Assembly (NCBI GenBank): GCA_021779435.1
Contig: JAJYAR010000106.1
Span: forward strand, 1 to 7,976
DNA from: a bacterium
Lineage (GTDB): Bacteria; Verrucomicrobiota; Verrucomicrobiae; JAJYAR01
Direction: 5' to 3'
Length of the DNA stretch: 7,976 nucleotides
How positions within the stretch are numbered: the stretch's first letter is position 1; each line of letters begins with the position of its first letter. The position numbers and the translations under genes were made by a program. Shown piece by piece: positions 1 through 7,162 of the stretch. The notes below the pieces were generated by a model. That model was not told the DNA's origin. It ran no database searches and was given only the letters and a program-made list of their open reading frames with translations.

Positions 1-1056
1 ATGGGCTTCACGAGGAACCCCGAGCGGCTCGACAAGGCCCTCGCGAAACTCTGCGCCGCGCTCCGGTCCGCCGGTCACAACGAGAACGTCGTCAGGCGCG
101 TCAGCGAATCGGCGCTTTCGTTCGCTACGTACGGATTTCCGGAGTCGCACGCGATCAGCTTCGCCCTGCTCGCGTATGCCAGCTGCTGGCTGAAGATCCA
201 CCACCCCGCCGAGTTCACCGCCAGCCTGCTGAACAACCAGCCGATGGGGTTTTACTCACCGGCCACGATCCTTCAGGACGGCCGGCGCCACGGCCTGAAG
301 ATCAAGCCCGTGTGCGTCGCCAGCTCGGAGTGGGACTGCACCGTCGAGGCGGAGGACACGATCCGGATCGGGCTGCGGTATGTGAAGGGACTTCGCCGTG
401 CGCCTGCGCAGGCGATGCTTGCCGAACGCGGCGGGCGGCCCTTCGCCTCGATCGAGGACTTCCTGCGAAGAACCACCTTCGCTGCCTCCGAACGCCGGGC
501 GCTTGCCGCCGTCGGCGCGCTGAACGCCTTCGTTTCACACCGGCGCGCCGCGCTTTGGCAGGTCGAGGCCGCGTGGTCGGAGGATGAGGCCCTGTTCCGA
601 AACCTGGCATCGCCGGAAGCAGCGGACCCGCCGCTTGCACCCATGACGGTCCCGGAACGGCTCGCCGCGGATTTCTCCGGCCTCGAACTCACGGTGGGCA
701 CGCATCCGATGGCGCTCATGCGCTCCCGGCTTCCGGACGCCTGGCGGGCAACCGACCTGCCCCTGGGACGCGACGGCGAACATGTCACGATCGCCGGCTC
801 GGTCATCTGCCGCCAGCGGCCTGGCACGGCAAAGGGTTTCGTGTTCGTCAGTCTCGAGGATGAAACAGGAATCGCGAATGCCGTCATCGTTCCCCAGGTT
901 TTTGAACGTGAGCGGCTGACGATCACGCAGGAACGTGCGTTGAAGATCAGCGGCCGGCTTCAGAACCAGTCCGGTGTGATCCATGTACACGCCGAACGCA
1001 TCGAACCCCTTCCCCAGGCGAATCTTCCCGCGCTGGCATCTCACGACTTCCGGTAG
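1..1056 (+). CDS. dnaE2: Error-prone DNA polymerase DnaE2, C-terminal part (5' truncated)
   Basis: This is the last 351 residues of a DnaE2 (ImuC) polymerase, the C-family polymerase that does damage-induced mutagenic translesion synthesis with ImuA and ImuB. Seen in the sequence: the diagnostic block around YGFPESHA (residues 44-51), then FALLAYASCWLK and HHPAEF, and LLNNQPMGFYSPATILQDGRRHG (77-98), which separates DnaE2 from replicative DnaE. A helix-hairpin-helix-like region with GLRYVKGL (124-131) follows. An OB-fold runs from about 261 to 335, with RQRPGTAKGFVFVSLEDETG (271-290) and GVIHVHAERIE (325-335). The protein ends in a family-typical SHDFR, so the C-terminus is intact. Full-length members are roughly 1,050-1,100 residues, so about two thirds (PHP and palm, with the catalytic aspartates) lie left of the window. 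The ATG at base 1 is therefore an internal Met, not the start. Family knowledge predicts imuA/imuB upstream and LexA control; neither is visible here. Confidence 0.93.
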   Translation: MGFTRNPERLDKALAKLCAALRSAGHNENVVRRVSESALSFATYGFPESHAISFALLAYASCWLKIHHPAEFTASLLNNQPMGFYSPATILQDGRRHGLKIKPVCVASSEWDCTVEAEDTIRIGLRYVKGLRRAPAQAMLAERGGRPFASIEDFLRRTTFAASERRALAAVGALNAFVSHRRAALWQVEAAWSEDEALFRNLASPEAADPPLAPMTVPERLAADFSGLELTVGTHPMALMRSRLPDAWRATDLPLGRDGEHVTIAGSVICRQRPGTAKGFVFVSLEDETGIANAVIVPQVFERERLTITQERALKISGRLQNQSGVIHVHAERIEPLPQANLPALASHDFR

Positions 1057-1061
1057 GTTTT

Positions 1062-1085
1062 CGCCGTCCGGCGGCATTGGCGGCG
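1062..1085 (+). terminator. Weak hairpin after dnaE2, possible terminator
   Basis: Five bases after the dnaE2 stop, CGCCGTC (1062-1068) can pair with GGCGGCG (1079-1085). This gives seven pairs including one G-U, around a 10-base loop. A tighter alternative is CGCC-GTCC-GGCG (1062-1073). No T-run follows on the + strand (the next bases are ATCACG), so this is not a canonical intrinsic terminator. It is the only terminator candidate between dnaE2 and the sensor kinase gene. Confidence 0.25.
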
Positions 1086-1089
1086 ATCA

Positions 1090-1151
1090 CGTGTAAAATT
1101 CCCGCGAATCAACCCTCGCACCCACGGTCTGCCGCGTGATTTCCGTGTAAA
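1090..1151. repeat. Direct repeat CGTGTAAA, two copies
   Basis: The octamer CGTGTAAA occurs at 1090-1097 and again at 1144-1151, 54 bases apart start to start, which is close to five helical turns. Each copy is followed by a similar TTCCCGC or TCCGC stretch. The first copy also contains TAAAAT (1094-1099), which resembles a -10 hexamer, but no -35 match sits 16-18 bases upstream. It may be a regulator site for the downstream sensor gene or chance. Confidence 0.25.
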
Positions 1152-1184
1152 TCCGCTGCCTGAGACGCCGATATGAAATCACGC
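1134..1184 (+). promoter_or_regulatory. Perfect 10-bp inverted repeat in the sensor-kinase leader
   Basis: GCGTGATTTC (1134-1143) is the exact reverse complement of GAAATCACGC (1175-1184), with a 31-base spacer. The right arm ends 14 bases before the GTG start at 1199, and an out-of-frame ATG (1173-1175) shares its G with that arm. A second AATCAC at 1185-1190 gives an alternative partner for the left arm. A nested dyad GATTT-N6-AAATC (1138-1153) overlaps the left arm. This could be an mRNA leader hairpin affecting translation, or an operator for a dimeric regulator. Function is inferred from position only. Confidence 0.45.
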
Positions 1185-1198
1185 AATCACATCGTCGC

Positions 1199-4100
1199 GT
1201 GCCGGCCAATTCTTCAGCGTTCTCATTCAGAGCGGCGGGGCTTGCTCTACGGGTTTCGCGACTCCTCGTCGCGACATCGCTTTGCGCGTGGTCGGGCGTC
1301 GTAGCCCAGCCCCCGGCACCAGTGGACAGCTTCGTACGGCTGACCGACGACCAGGGGCTAACGCACTCGGACGTCCGCGCCATCGCCCAGGACCAGAACG
1401 GCTTCATCTGGTTCGGAACGCGGATCGGCGGCCTCGTCCGGTACGACGGGTACGAGATGAAGAGCTATCAGAACGACCCGGCCGATCCCAACAGCCTTGG
1501 GCAGGTCATCTGGTCCCTGTTTGTCGACCGGGGTGGCACGATCTGGGTCGGCACCGAGCAGGGCCTTTCACGGTTCGATCGGAAGACGGAGAAGTTCACC
1601 CATTTCCGGCACGATCCCCAAAAGCCCGACAGCCTGCCCAACGATGTGGTGATCTGCATCGCGGAGGATTCAGCCGGCACGATCTGGGCCGGAACCCGCC
1701 GGGGTCTCTGCCGCCTTGATGACCGGAACCTCGGCAAATTCACGGTCTTCCGGCGGCCGGCAGCGGTTCCGGGCAGCATCAACAAGGACACTTTCCGTTC
1801 GATCATCGAGGACACGACGACCGGGCTCCTGTGGCTCGGCGGCAGCGACGGGCTCTCGGCCTTCGACCCGCGCACCGGCTCCTTCGCCTCGTACGTCAAC
1901 GATCCCAACGACCCGGAATCGCTCAGCGCAAACGCCGTGAACAAGGTGATCCGCGCACCCGACGGCGTCTTCTGGGCATTCACCGAATCGGGCATCAATT
2001 CCTTCGTGCCGAACCTAGCGAGCATTCCCGCCAACTCGCTCCAGGAGCCGCGAATCAGGTTCCGCCGGTACGTTCGTCCAAGCAACGCCAGTACACCGGG
2101 AATCAATTTCGTCCGCGACGGCCTGATCGATCGCAAGGACAGGATGTGGCTCGCGACCCGCAGCGGCGTCGAGCTTTTCGACCGCAGCACGGGAACCCGC
2201 ACCGCCTACCGGCCCAGGCCCGCCGATTCGTCCAGTCTCAGCGACGACATCACCCACACCGTGTTCGAGGACCAGACGGGAAACATCTGGGTGGGTACCT
2301 ACGCCGGGGGCGTGAACAGGCTGCAGAACGAGGCGAAGCCGTTCCTGGCCGAGCACCACCTGCCGGCGAACTCGCGATCCATCAGCGACAACAGGATCGC
2401 GGGCCTGGGCTTCGACGTGGCGGGCAGGTTGTGGGTCGCAACGACCGACGGTGTCTGCCGGCGCGACAAGGACGGGTGGACCCGGTTCTATAACGACCCG
2501 AACGATCCGGAATCCCTTCCCATCAACAACCTCGCCACGATGGCAACGGCGCCGAACGGCGACATCTGGCTGGGTTCCACCTTTGGCGGCGCGATGCGTT
2601 ACGATGGCACGCGCTTCACGCTGCTGCCGGCGACCCCGTCGGATCTGCCGGCCGGCAAGGGCTTCCAGCCGTTCACCGGCCGTCAGGTCAACTCGCTCAT
2701 CGCCGATCGCAACGGAGGCGTCTGGATCGCGGGGCGCGCCTACGGTCTCGATTACCTGTCAGGGGGGAAAATCTTTCACTACCCGCCCGGCGACGGCAGC
2801 GATGGCAATCCGACCGACAATGCGATGCTCGGCGTGTTCACCGACGACGATGCGCTCTGGTTTGTCACGGAAAGCAACGGGCTCGTGCGGTTTGATCCGG
2901 CAACGCGGCACTTTACCGCCTTCGCTACTCCCACGGGCAGCGGAGGCACCGGTGTGCGCAGCATGCAGTGCATCGCCCGGACAAACGACAACATGATCTG
3001 GGTCGGCGCCGCCGACGGGTTGCTCAAGTTTGATCCGAAACGCGAGGCGTTCGTGCGTCAGTTCTCCAAGGCGGACGGCCTCCCGAACAACGCCGTCATG
3101 ACGCTGGTCGCCGACCGCCGCGGCCACCTGTGGGCCGGAACGGCCGACGGACTCGCGGACTTCGATCCGCAGACCGAGCGGTTCCGGACCTATGAAAAGG
3201 CGGACGGGCTTCCGTCGGACGTGTTTGCGCAGAGATCCGGAGCGGTTGGACCCGATGGACGCGTGTACCTCGGGACGCGCGCCGGCATCGTCTCGTTTGT
3301 CCCCGAGGAACTGCACGACAACCCGAAACCGCCGCCCGTTGCCATCACCGATGTCCGATGGCTCGGACCCGACCCGTCGACCGACGCCGGCGCGCCGAGG
3401 CAGACCGCCGATGGCGAAGCGCTGATCGTCGCGCCCGATCGACTCGGCTTCAGCATCAAGTTTGCGGCGCTCGACTACGCCGCTCCGGAGAAGAACCGCT
3501 ATCGCTACCGGCTCGAAGGCTGGAACCCGAACTGGATTCCGGCGAGCGCCCGCGAGCGCACCGCGACCTACACCTCGCTGCCGCCGGGGCACTATACGTT
3601 CCACGTCCAGGCCAGCAATGCCGACGGTGTGTGGAACCAGACGGGCGCGACGCTGGCGGTGATTGTCGCGCCGCATTTCTGGGAACGCTCCTGGTTCAGG
3701 GCAATGGTCGCGCTTGCCACGGCGGGGCTCATCGCCTCGGGACTGCAGATGAGGACGAGGGCGATCCGTCGCCGGAATGCGCTGCTCGAAAAGCAGGTCG
3801 CGGATCGCACGGCTGAACTCGAGAAGGAGATCGATGTGCGGCAGCGCGCCGAGGCGGCGCTCCGTGAGTCGCACGCCGAACTCGAGACACGGGTCCAGGC
3901 CCGCACCGCCGAACTTGCAGCCACAAACGCAAGCCTGGAGTCCGAAATCCAGCAGCGCCGGAAAGTGGAGGCCCAGCTCAGGCAGTCGCAGAAGATGGAG
4001 GCCATCGGCCAGCTCGCCGGCGGCATCGCTCACGACTTCAATAATCTCCTAACCGTCATCCTCGGGCAGAGCGAGCTGCTGAGCCTCGACCTGCAGAAGC

Positions 4101-5149
4101 CGGAACTCCGTGCGTCCGCCGCAATCGAGATCAAGCGCGCGGCCCAGCGCGCCGCCAAGCTCACCCGGCAGCTGCTCGTGTTCAGCCGCCGAGAGCCGAT
4201 GCATGTGGCGGTCGTCGATCTCAACCAGGTGGTGAATGGCGCGATCGAGCTTCTCAGGCGTGTCCTCGGGGAGGACGTCTCGCTCGAGACGTCGCTCGCC
4301 GCCAGCACGTTCCCGGTGCTTGCCGACACGAGCATGCTCGAACAGCTGCTCCTCAATCTGGCGTTGAATGCGCGCGACGCCATGCCCCACGGAGGCAGGC
4401 TCACCATTGCCTGCTCCAGCATCACGCTCACGGACGCCGATCCCGGCCGGAGCGTGAATGCCCTCCCGGGCACGTATGCACGCATCAGCGTCAGCGACAC
4501 AGGCACCGGGATTCCGCCGGACGTGCTGCCGCGCATTTTCGAGCCGTTCTTCACGACGAAGGAGCGCGGCAAGGGCACGGGACTCGGCCTGGCGATCTCG
4601 CACGGAGTGATGCAGCAGCATCGCGGATGGCTGGAGGTCGAGACCGAGGTGGGCGTCGGGACAACCTTCCACGCGCTCCTGCCGATACAGGACGCCCCGA
4701 CAACAGCGCCATCTCCGGAAACTCCGAAGCCGCCTTCAGAGGGCGGCCAGGCCACCGTTCTCGTTGTCGAGGACGAAGCCGCGGTCCGCGCCATCGCCAC
4801 CCGCGTGCTCGCCGAAAACGGCTATCGCGTGCTCGAGGCATCGTGCGGCGCCGAGGCCCTCAAGTGCTGGGCCGAGCACCGCCGTGAGATTGCGGTTCTC
4901 CTTACCGATATCGTCATGCCGGGCCAGCCAAACGGACGCGACCTCGGCCGGCAGCTTGCCGCCGAGAAATCCACCCTCTGCATCGTCACGATGAGCGGCT
5001 ACGACCCCGGCGCGCTCGCGCAGGGCACGCACGGCGGGTCGGCGCAGTACGCGCGATGGCTTCACCTTCGCAAGCCGTTCACGGCGGACGACCTTCTCAC
5101 GATCGTCGCCGCGGCCAGATTCGCGCGTGACCGCGGCCGGCAGTCCTGA
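1199..5149 (+). CDS. Hybrid sensor histidine kinase with two 7-bladed Reg_prop propellers, Y_Y_Y, HisKA, HATPase and receiver
   Basis: This is a membrane hybrid histidine kinase of 1,316 residues. A signal peptide (about 17-37, ending VVAQ) exports the sensor. Fourteen IWxGT-type blade motifs have their aromatic at 71, 116, 163, 212, 259, 317, 364, 412, 457, 509, 554, 601, 645 and 690 (the last is Tyr), which gives two seven-bladed propellers. A Y_Y_Y domain follows (about 757-825, YRYRLEGWNPNW), then one membrane helix (about 833-849) and a coiled coil (about 855-930). The kinase core has H945 in GGIAHDFNNLL, N-box NLALNARD with N1057, DTGTG (1100-1104), FEPFFTTK (1114-1121) and GKGTGLGL (1124-1131). 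The receiver has E1191/D1192, phospho-acceptor D1237, S1266 and K1292. All catalytic residues are present. Relatives in Bacteroides (HTCS) bind glycan breakdown products and end in an AraC domain; here no DNA-binding domain follows, so the output must be a partner. The ligand is unknown. The GTG start is the only canonical start in frame before the signal peptide; no Shine-Dalgarno site is seen, so the exact start is uncertain. Confidence 0.95.
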   Translation: MPANSSAFSFRAAGLALRVSRLLVATSLCAWSGVVAQPPAPVDSFVRLTDDQGLTHSDVRAIAQDQNGFIWFGTRIGGLVRYDGYEMKSYQNDPADPNSLGQVIWSLFVDRGGTIWVGTEQGLSRFDRKTEKFTHFRHDPQKPDSLPNDVVICIAEDSAGTIWAGTRRGLCRLDDRNLGKFTVFRRPAAVPGSINKDTFRSIIEDTTTGLLWLGGSDGLSAFDPRTGSFASYVNDPNDPESLSANAVNKVIRAPDGVFWAFTESGINSFVPNLASIPANSLQEPRIRFRRYVRPSNASTPGINFVRDGLIDRKDRMWLATRSGVELFDRSTGTRTAYRPRPADSSSLSDDITHTVFEDQTGNIWVGTYAGGVNRLQNEAKPFLAEHHLPANSRSISDNRIAGLGFDVAGRLWVATTDGVCRRDKDGWTRFYNDPNDPESLPINNLATMATAPNGDIWLGSTFGGAMRYDGTRFTLLPATPSDLPAGKGFQPFTGRQVNSLIADRNGGVWIAGRAYGLDYLSGGKIFHYPPGDGSDGNPTDNAMLGVFTDDDALWFVTESNGLVRFDPATRHFTAFATPTGSGGTGVRSMQCIARTNDNMIWVGAADGLLKFDPKREAFVRQFSKADGLPNNAVMTLVADRRGHLWAGTADGLADFDPQTERFRTYEKADGLPSDVFAQRSGAVGPDGRVYLGTRAGIVSFVPEELHDNPKPPPVAITDVRWLGPDPSTDAGAPRQTADGEALIVAPDRLGFSIKFAALDYAAPEKNRYRYRLEGWNPNWIPASARERTATYTSLPPGHYTFHVQASNADGVWNQTGATLAVIVAPHFWERSWFRAMVALATAGLIASGLQMRTRAIRRRNALLEKQVADRTAELEKEIDVRQRAEAALRESHAELETRVQARTAELAATNASLESEIQQRRKVEAQLRQSQKMEAIGQLAGGIAHDFNNLLTVILGQSELLSLDLQKPELRASAAIEIKRAAQRAAKLTRQLLVFSRREPMHVAVVDLNQVVNGAIELLRRVLGEDVSLETSLAASTFPVLADTSMLEQLLLNLALNARDAMPHGGRLTIACSSITLTDADPGRSVNALPGTYARISVSDTGTGIPPDVLPRIFEPFFTTKERGKGTGLGLAISHGVMQQHRGWLEVETEVGVGTTFHALLPIQDAPTTAPSPETPKPPSEGGQATVLVVEDEAAVRAIATRVLAENGYRVLEASCGAEALKCWAEHRREIAVLLTDIVMPGQPNGRDLGRQLAAEKSTLCIVTMSGYDPGALAQGTHGGSAQYARWLHLRKPFTADDLLTIVAAARFARDRGRQS

Positions 5150-5166
5150 GGCACGTCACCGCGGCC
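5104..5166. repeat. Three copies of CGTSRCCGCGGCC across the convergent gene ends
   Basis: A 13-base unit recurs at 5104-5116, 5126-5138 and 5154-5166. The last eight bases, CCGCGGCC, are identical in all three, and the first five are CGTCG, CGTGA and CGTCA. The first two copies lie in the last codons of the sensor kinase. The third covers the stop codon of the protease gene on the other strand. Each copy holds the palindrome CCGCGG. High GC and codon bias could create part of this, but three copies in 63 bases exactly at a gene junction is notable. Confidence 0.4.
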
Positions 5167-5171
5167 ACGTG
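5124..5171. terminator. Long hairpin spanning both convergent stop codons, possible bidirectional terminator
   Basis: Bases 5124-5136 pair with 5159-5171. On the + strand this gives eleven Watson-Crick pairs, one G-T/U wobble (5125-5170) and one A-C mismatch (5130-5165), with six contiguous GC pairs next to a 22-base loop. The sensor kinase stop (5147-5149) and the protease stop (5156-5158, read on the - strand) both lie in the loop. No T-run follows on either side, so canonical intrinsic termination is not shown. The hairpin may stabilise 3' ends, stall polymerases or help Rho-dependent termination. The pairing is seen directly; the function is inferred. Confidence 0.45.
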
Positions 5172-7162
5172 GGCGCCGGGTTGGCCGTTGTCGTGGGCGT
5201 CGTCGTCGGAGTGCTCGTCTGCGGGTATTGCGGATATTGGGGTGAGCCCGCCGGCGGCGGATACGGGTACTGCGGCTGCGGGGTGACCTGCGGCTGCGGC
5301 GGCTGCTGCGGAGGGTACGACGGCTGTGGATAACCCTGGGGCGGGTACGGCTGGGTGGTTGTGGAACCCGTGCTCGAGGGCCACGACGGCGCGGCCGGAG
5401 GATAGGTCGTCTGCGGCGGATACGTGGAAGGATAAGGCGATGTGGGAGCAGGCTGCGGATACTGCGAGGGATATGCCGGTTGCTGCTGCGGGTAGTTCGC
5501 GGGCGGGTAGCCGGTCTGCGCCGGGGCGGGATAGGTTTCCGTCTGCGGCGCCGGCGCGGGCTGGGCGGCGACGGCACCCGTGTCGCCCGCGAACGGTGAC
5601 GACGCCAGGAACGCCGACGCGTCGGGAACCTTGATTGGAGCGCCCGCGGGCACCTTCTCGTTGAGCGACACCTGGTTCATGATGGCGATCGACTCCGGCG
5701 TCATCTTTGGAGGAAGGCTGGTCGGAATGAAGGAGGCGAACGGCGCGGGCTGGTCAGCCCTCACCACGCGCAGCTTCACGGGCTGGACATTCGAGACACG
5801 AGCGTCGCGAAGCGGGCTGAACCCGCCCGCGACCGACTCGAACGTCGGGCGCATCTGCTCGAAATTCTGAGGGCTGGAGTACCCGAGCATGCTGTAAACC
5901 TTTCCTCCGAGCTCGACGAAGGCGTCCCACACACCGACCTCGCCCTTGTCGGTGGTTGCGCGACCGACGATCACGGTCGCTGGAAGGCCGTTCACGGCCG
6001 TGTCTCCGCTGGCTGTGACCTGCACCTTGTTCTCGGATACAAACTGCGTCGCGGCGTCGTGAGTCCGGTTTCCCGAGGCCACCTTCAACGCCATCACGGC
6101 CCGCCCGTTCGGCTCGGCCATCACCACGGCGGCCGGTTGATTGTCGACCTTCCAACCGGCTGCCACAGGCATCTGGAAGTGGAGCGTCGGATGATAGAAA
6201 ACGCCGTTCTGGGTGAAACCCTGACGGGGATCCTCCCCAAGGACGATGCCGTCGATTGCCCGCATGTACTCATCGTAGCCCAGAGTCATCGGCTGGCCCG
6301 TCGCCTGGCGCTTTTCGCTCGCCAGCTGGACGACGCGGCCGGCGCGGTCTCCCGGATCGGGATGCGAGGACAGCCAGGTCGGAATGCTGCTCCCCTCCTC
6401 CGCACTCAAACGCCCCAGGGCATCAAAGAACCGGGCGCTGTCGCCCGCCGCGTACCCTGCGCGCAGCGCGTATTCGACGCCGTACGTGTCGGCCTCCTGC
6501 TCCGCCTCGCGGCTATAGCGCAGCATGAACACCTGAAGCGCCTGGCCGCCGGTGTTCATCACCGTGTCGGCCACATTCGGCGCGCGGTCGCCCAGGACCG
6601 CCTGCCCCAGGACGGCACCCGCGATCACGCCCAGCTGTCCCCACTGGTTGCGGCGCGCCTGCTGTGACGCGTGCCGGGCCGCGACGTGGGTGATCTCGTG
6701 TCCAAGTACAACCGCGAGTTGCGCCTCGTTGTCGACGTGCGCGAGGAGACCGCGGGTGACGTACACATATCCCCCGGGAAGCGCGAAGGCGTTGACGACC
6801 GGGCTGTCGAGCACGCGGAACGTGAACTTCGTATTTCGGTACATCTCGGGTGTGTTCGCGTCGGTGAAGGCGCTGACGGAGAGCACGCGCTGCCCGACGG
6901 ACTGGACGTAGGCCTGCAGCTGCGGGTTGTCGTACAACCCCATCTGCTGCATGATCTCCTTGTCGGCCTCGGCCCCCTGCTGGACCTCCTGCTGCCAGGA
7001 ATAGGCGTAGCTCTGTTTGTCGCCGGTGAGGGCGCTGCGTTCGGAGACCGCGCGAAGGGCCGGGACGCCCAGTGCGCAAAGCACGGCGAGGGCGATGGGT
7101 GCGAGGACGCGGCGGCAGGCCGCCGCGTGGCGAGGTTGGCGCAAAACGGATATGGCTTTCAT
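5156..7162 (-). CDS. Secreted M48-family zinc metalloprotease (BepA/YfgC-like) with LysM-like segment and Pro/Tyr-rich tail
   Basis: This is a 668-residue exported peptidase, probably periplasmic or outer-membrane associated, of the M48 group whose member BepA degrades or assists misassembled envelope proteins. The start at 7162 is chosen because a signal peptide begins there (basic 1-18, hydrophobic 19-36, likely cut after ALRA at 37). The frame is open 94 codons further upstream, but that stretch has no domain character. The zinc site is HEITH (155-159), with the third ligand in EQEAD (E223). SSHPDPGDR (265-273) carries H267, matching the His switch described in BepA. The catalytic domain covers about 55-300. 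Residues 310-460 are unassigned. Residues 464-514 look like a degenerate LysM module, ending VPAGAPIKVP. From about 530 to the end the chain is Pro/Tyr/Gln/Thr-rich with fifteen YP dipeptides. No TPR repeats are evident, unlike BepA. The gene is convergent with the sensor kinase (6-base gap) and divergent from cheR. No clear Shine-Dalgarno site precedes the ATG. Confidence 0.94.
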   Translation of the reverse strand: MKAISVLRQPRHAAACRRVLAPIALAVLCALGVPALRAVSERSALTGDKQSYAYSWQQEVQQGAEADKEIMQQMGLYDNPQLQAYVQSVGQRVLSVSAFTDANTPEMYRNTKFTFRVLDSPVVNAFALPGGYVYVTRGLLAHVDNEAQLAVVLGHEITHVAARHASQQARRNQWGQLGVIAGAVLGQAVLGDRAPNVADTVMNTGGQALQVFMLRYSREAEQEADTYGVEYALRAGYAAGDSARFFDALGRLSAEEGSSIPTWLSSHPDPGDRAGRVVQLASEKRQATGQPMTLGYDEYMRAIDGIVLGEDPRQGFTQNGVFYHPTLHFQMPVAAGWKVDNQPAAVVMAEPNGRAVMALKVASGNRTHDAATQFVSENKVQVTASGDTAVNGLPATVIVGRATTDKGEVGVWDAFVELGGKVYSMLGYSSPQNFEQMRPTFESVAGGFSPLRDARVSNVQPVKLRVVRADQPAPFASFIPTSLPPKMTPESIAIMNQVSLNEKVPAGAPIKVPDASAFLASSPFAGDTGAVAAQPAPAPQTETYPAPAQTGYPPANYPQQQPAYPSQYPQPAPTSPYPSTYPPQTTYPPAAPSWPSSTGSTTTQPYPPQGYPQPSYPPQQPPQPQVTPQPQYPYPPPAGSPQYPQYPQTSTPTTTPTTTANPAPTWPR
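5159..5572 (-). repeat. Low-complexity coding repeat: YP-rich tail of the M48 protease
   Basis: This segment encodes residues 531-668 of the protease, a low-complexity region made almost entirely of Pro, Tyr, Gln, Ser, Thr and Ala. Fifteen Tyr-Pro dipeptides occur at residues 544-647, mostly as YPPQ, YPQ, YPST or YPPA units, followed by a Thr-Pro run at 649-659. The units are irregular in spacing, so this is not a clean tandem array. The DNA is built from phased ACCC/CAGCCG-type triplets that could change length by slippage. Such tails are usually disordered and extracytoplasmic, and may contact the cell wall or bind partners. Confidence 0.85.

Noticed and set aside
1..3. ATG at base 1 as the true start of the dnaE2 product
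   Set aside because: The first residues align inside the DnaE2 polymerase domain ahead of the YGFPESHA block. About two thirds of the family length is missing, so this is an internal Met at the window edge.
1072..1099. Sigma70-like promoter with TAAAAT as the -10 box
   Set aside because: No -35-like hexamer lies 16-18 bases upstream (the bases there are CGGCAT or GCGGCA), and the TG before TAAAAT is not at the extended -10 position.
2759..4033. A 424-codon open frame on the - strand inside the sensor kinase gene
   Set aside because: It is fully antisense to the well-supported propeller, Y_Y_Y and coiled-coil coding region. Its translation is rich in Arg/Gly/Val with no recognisable domain, typical of a shadow frame in high-GC DNA.
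5127..5333. Gly/Cys-rich small + strand ORF (68 codons)
   Set aside because: Its Gly-Cys-Gly repeats are the antisense reading of the YP-rich codons of the protease tail, so it is a composition artefact.
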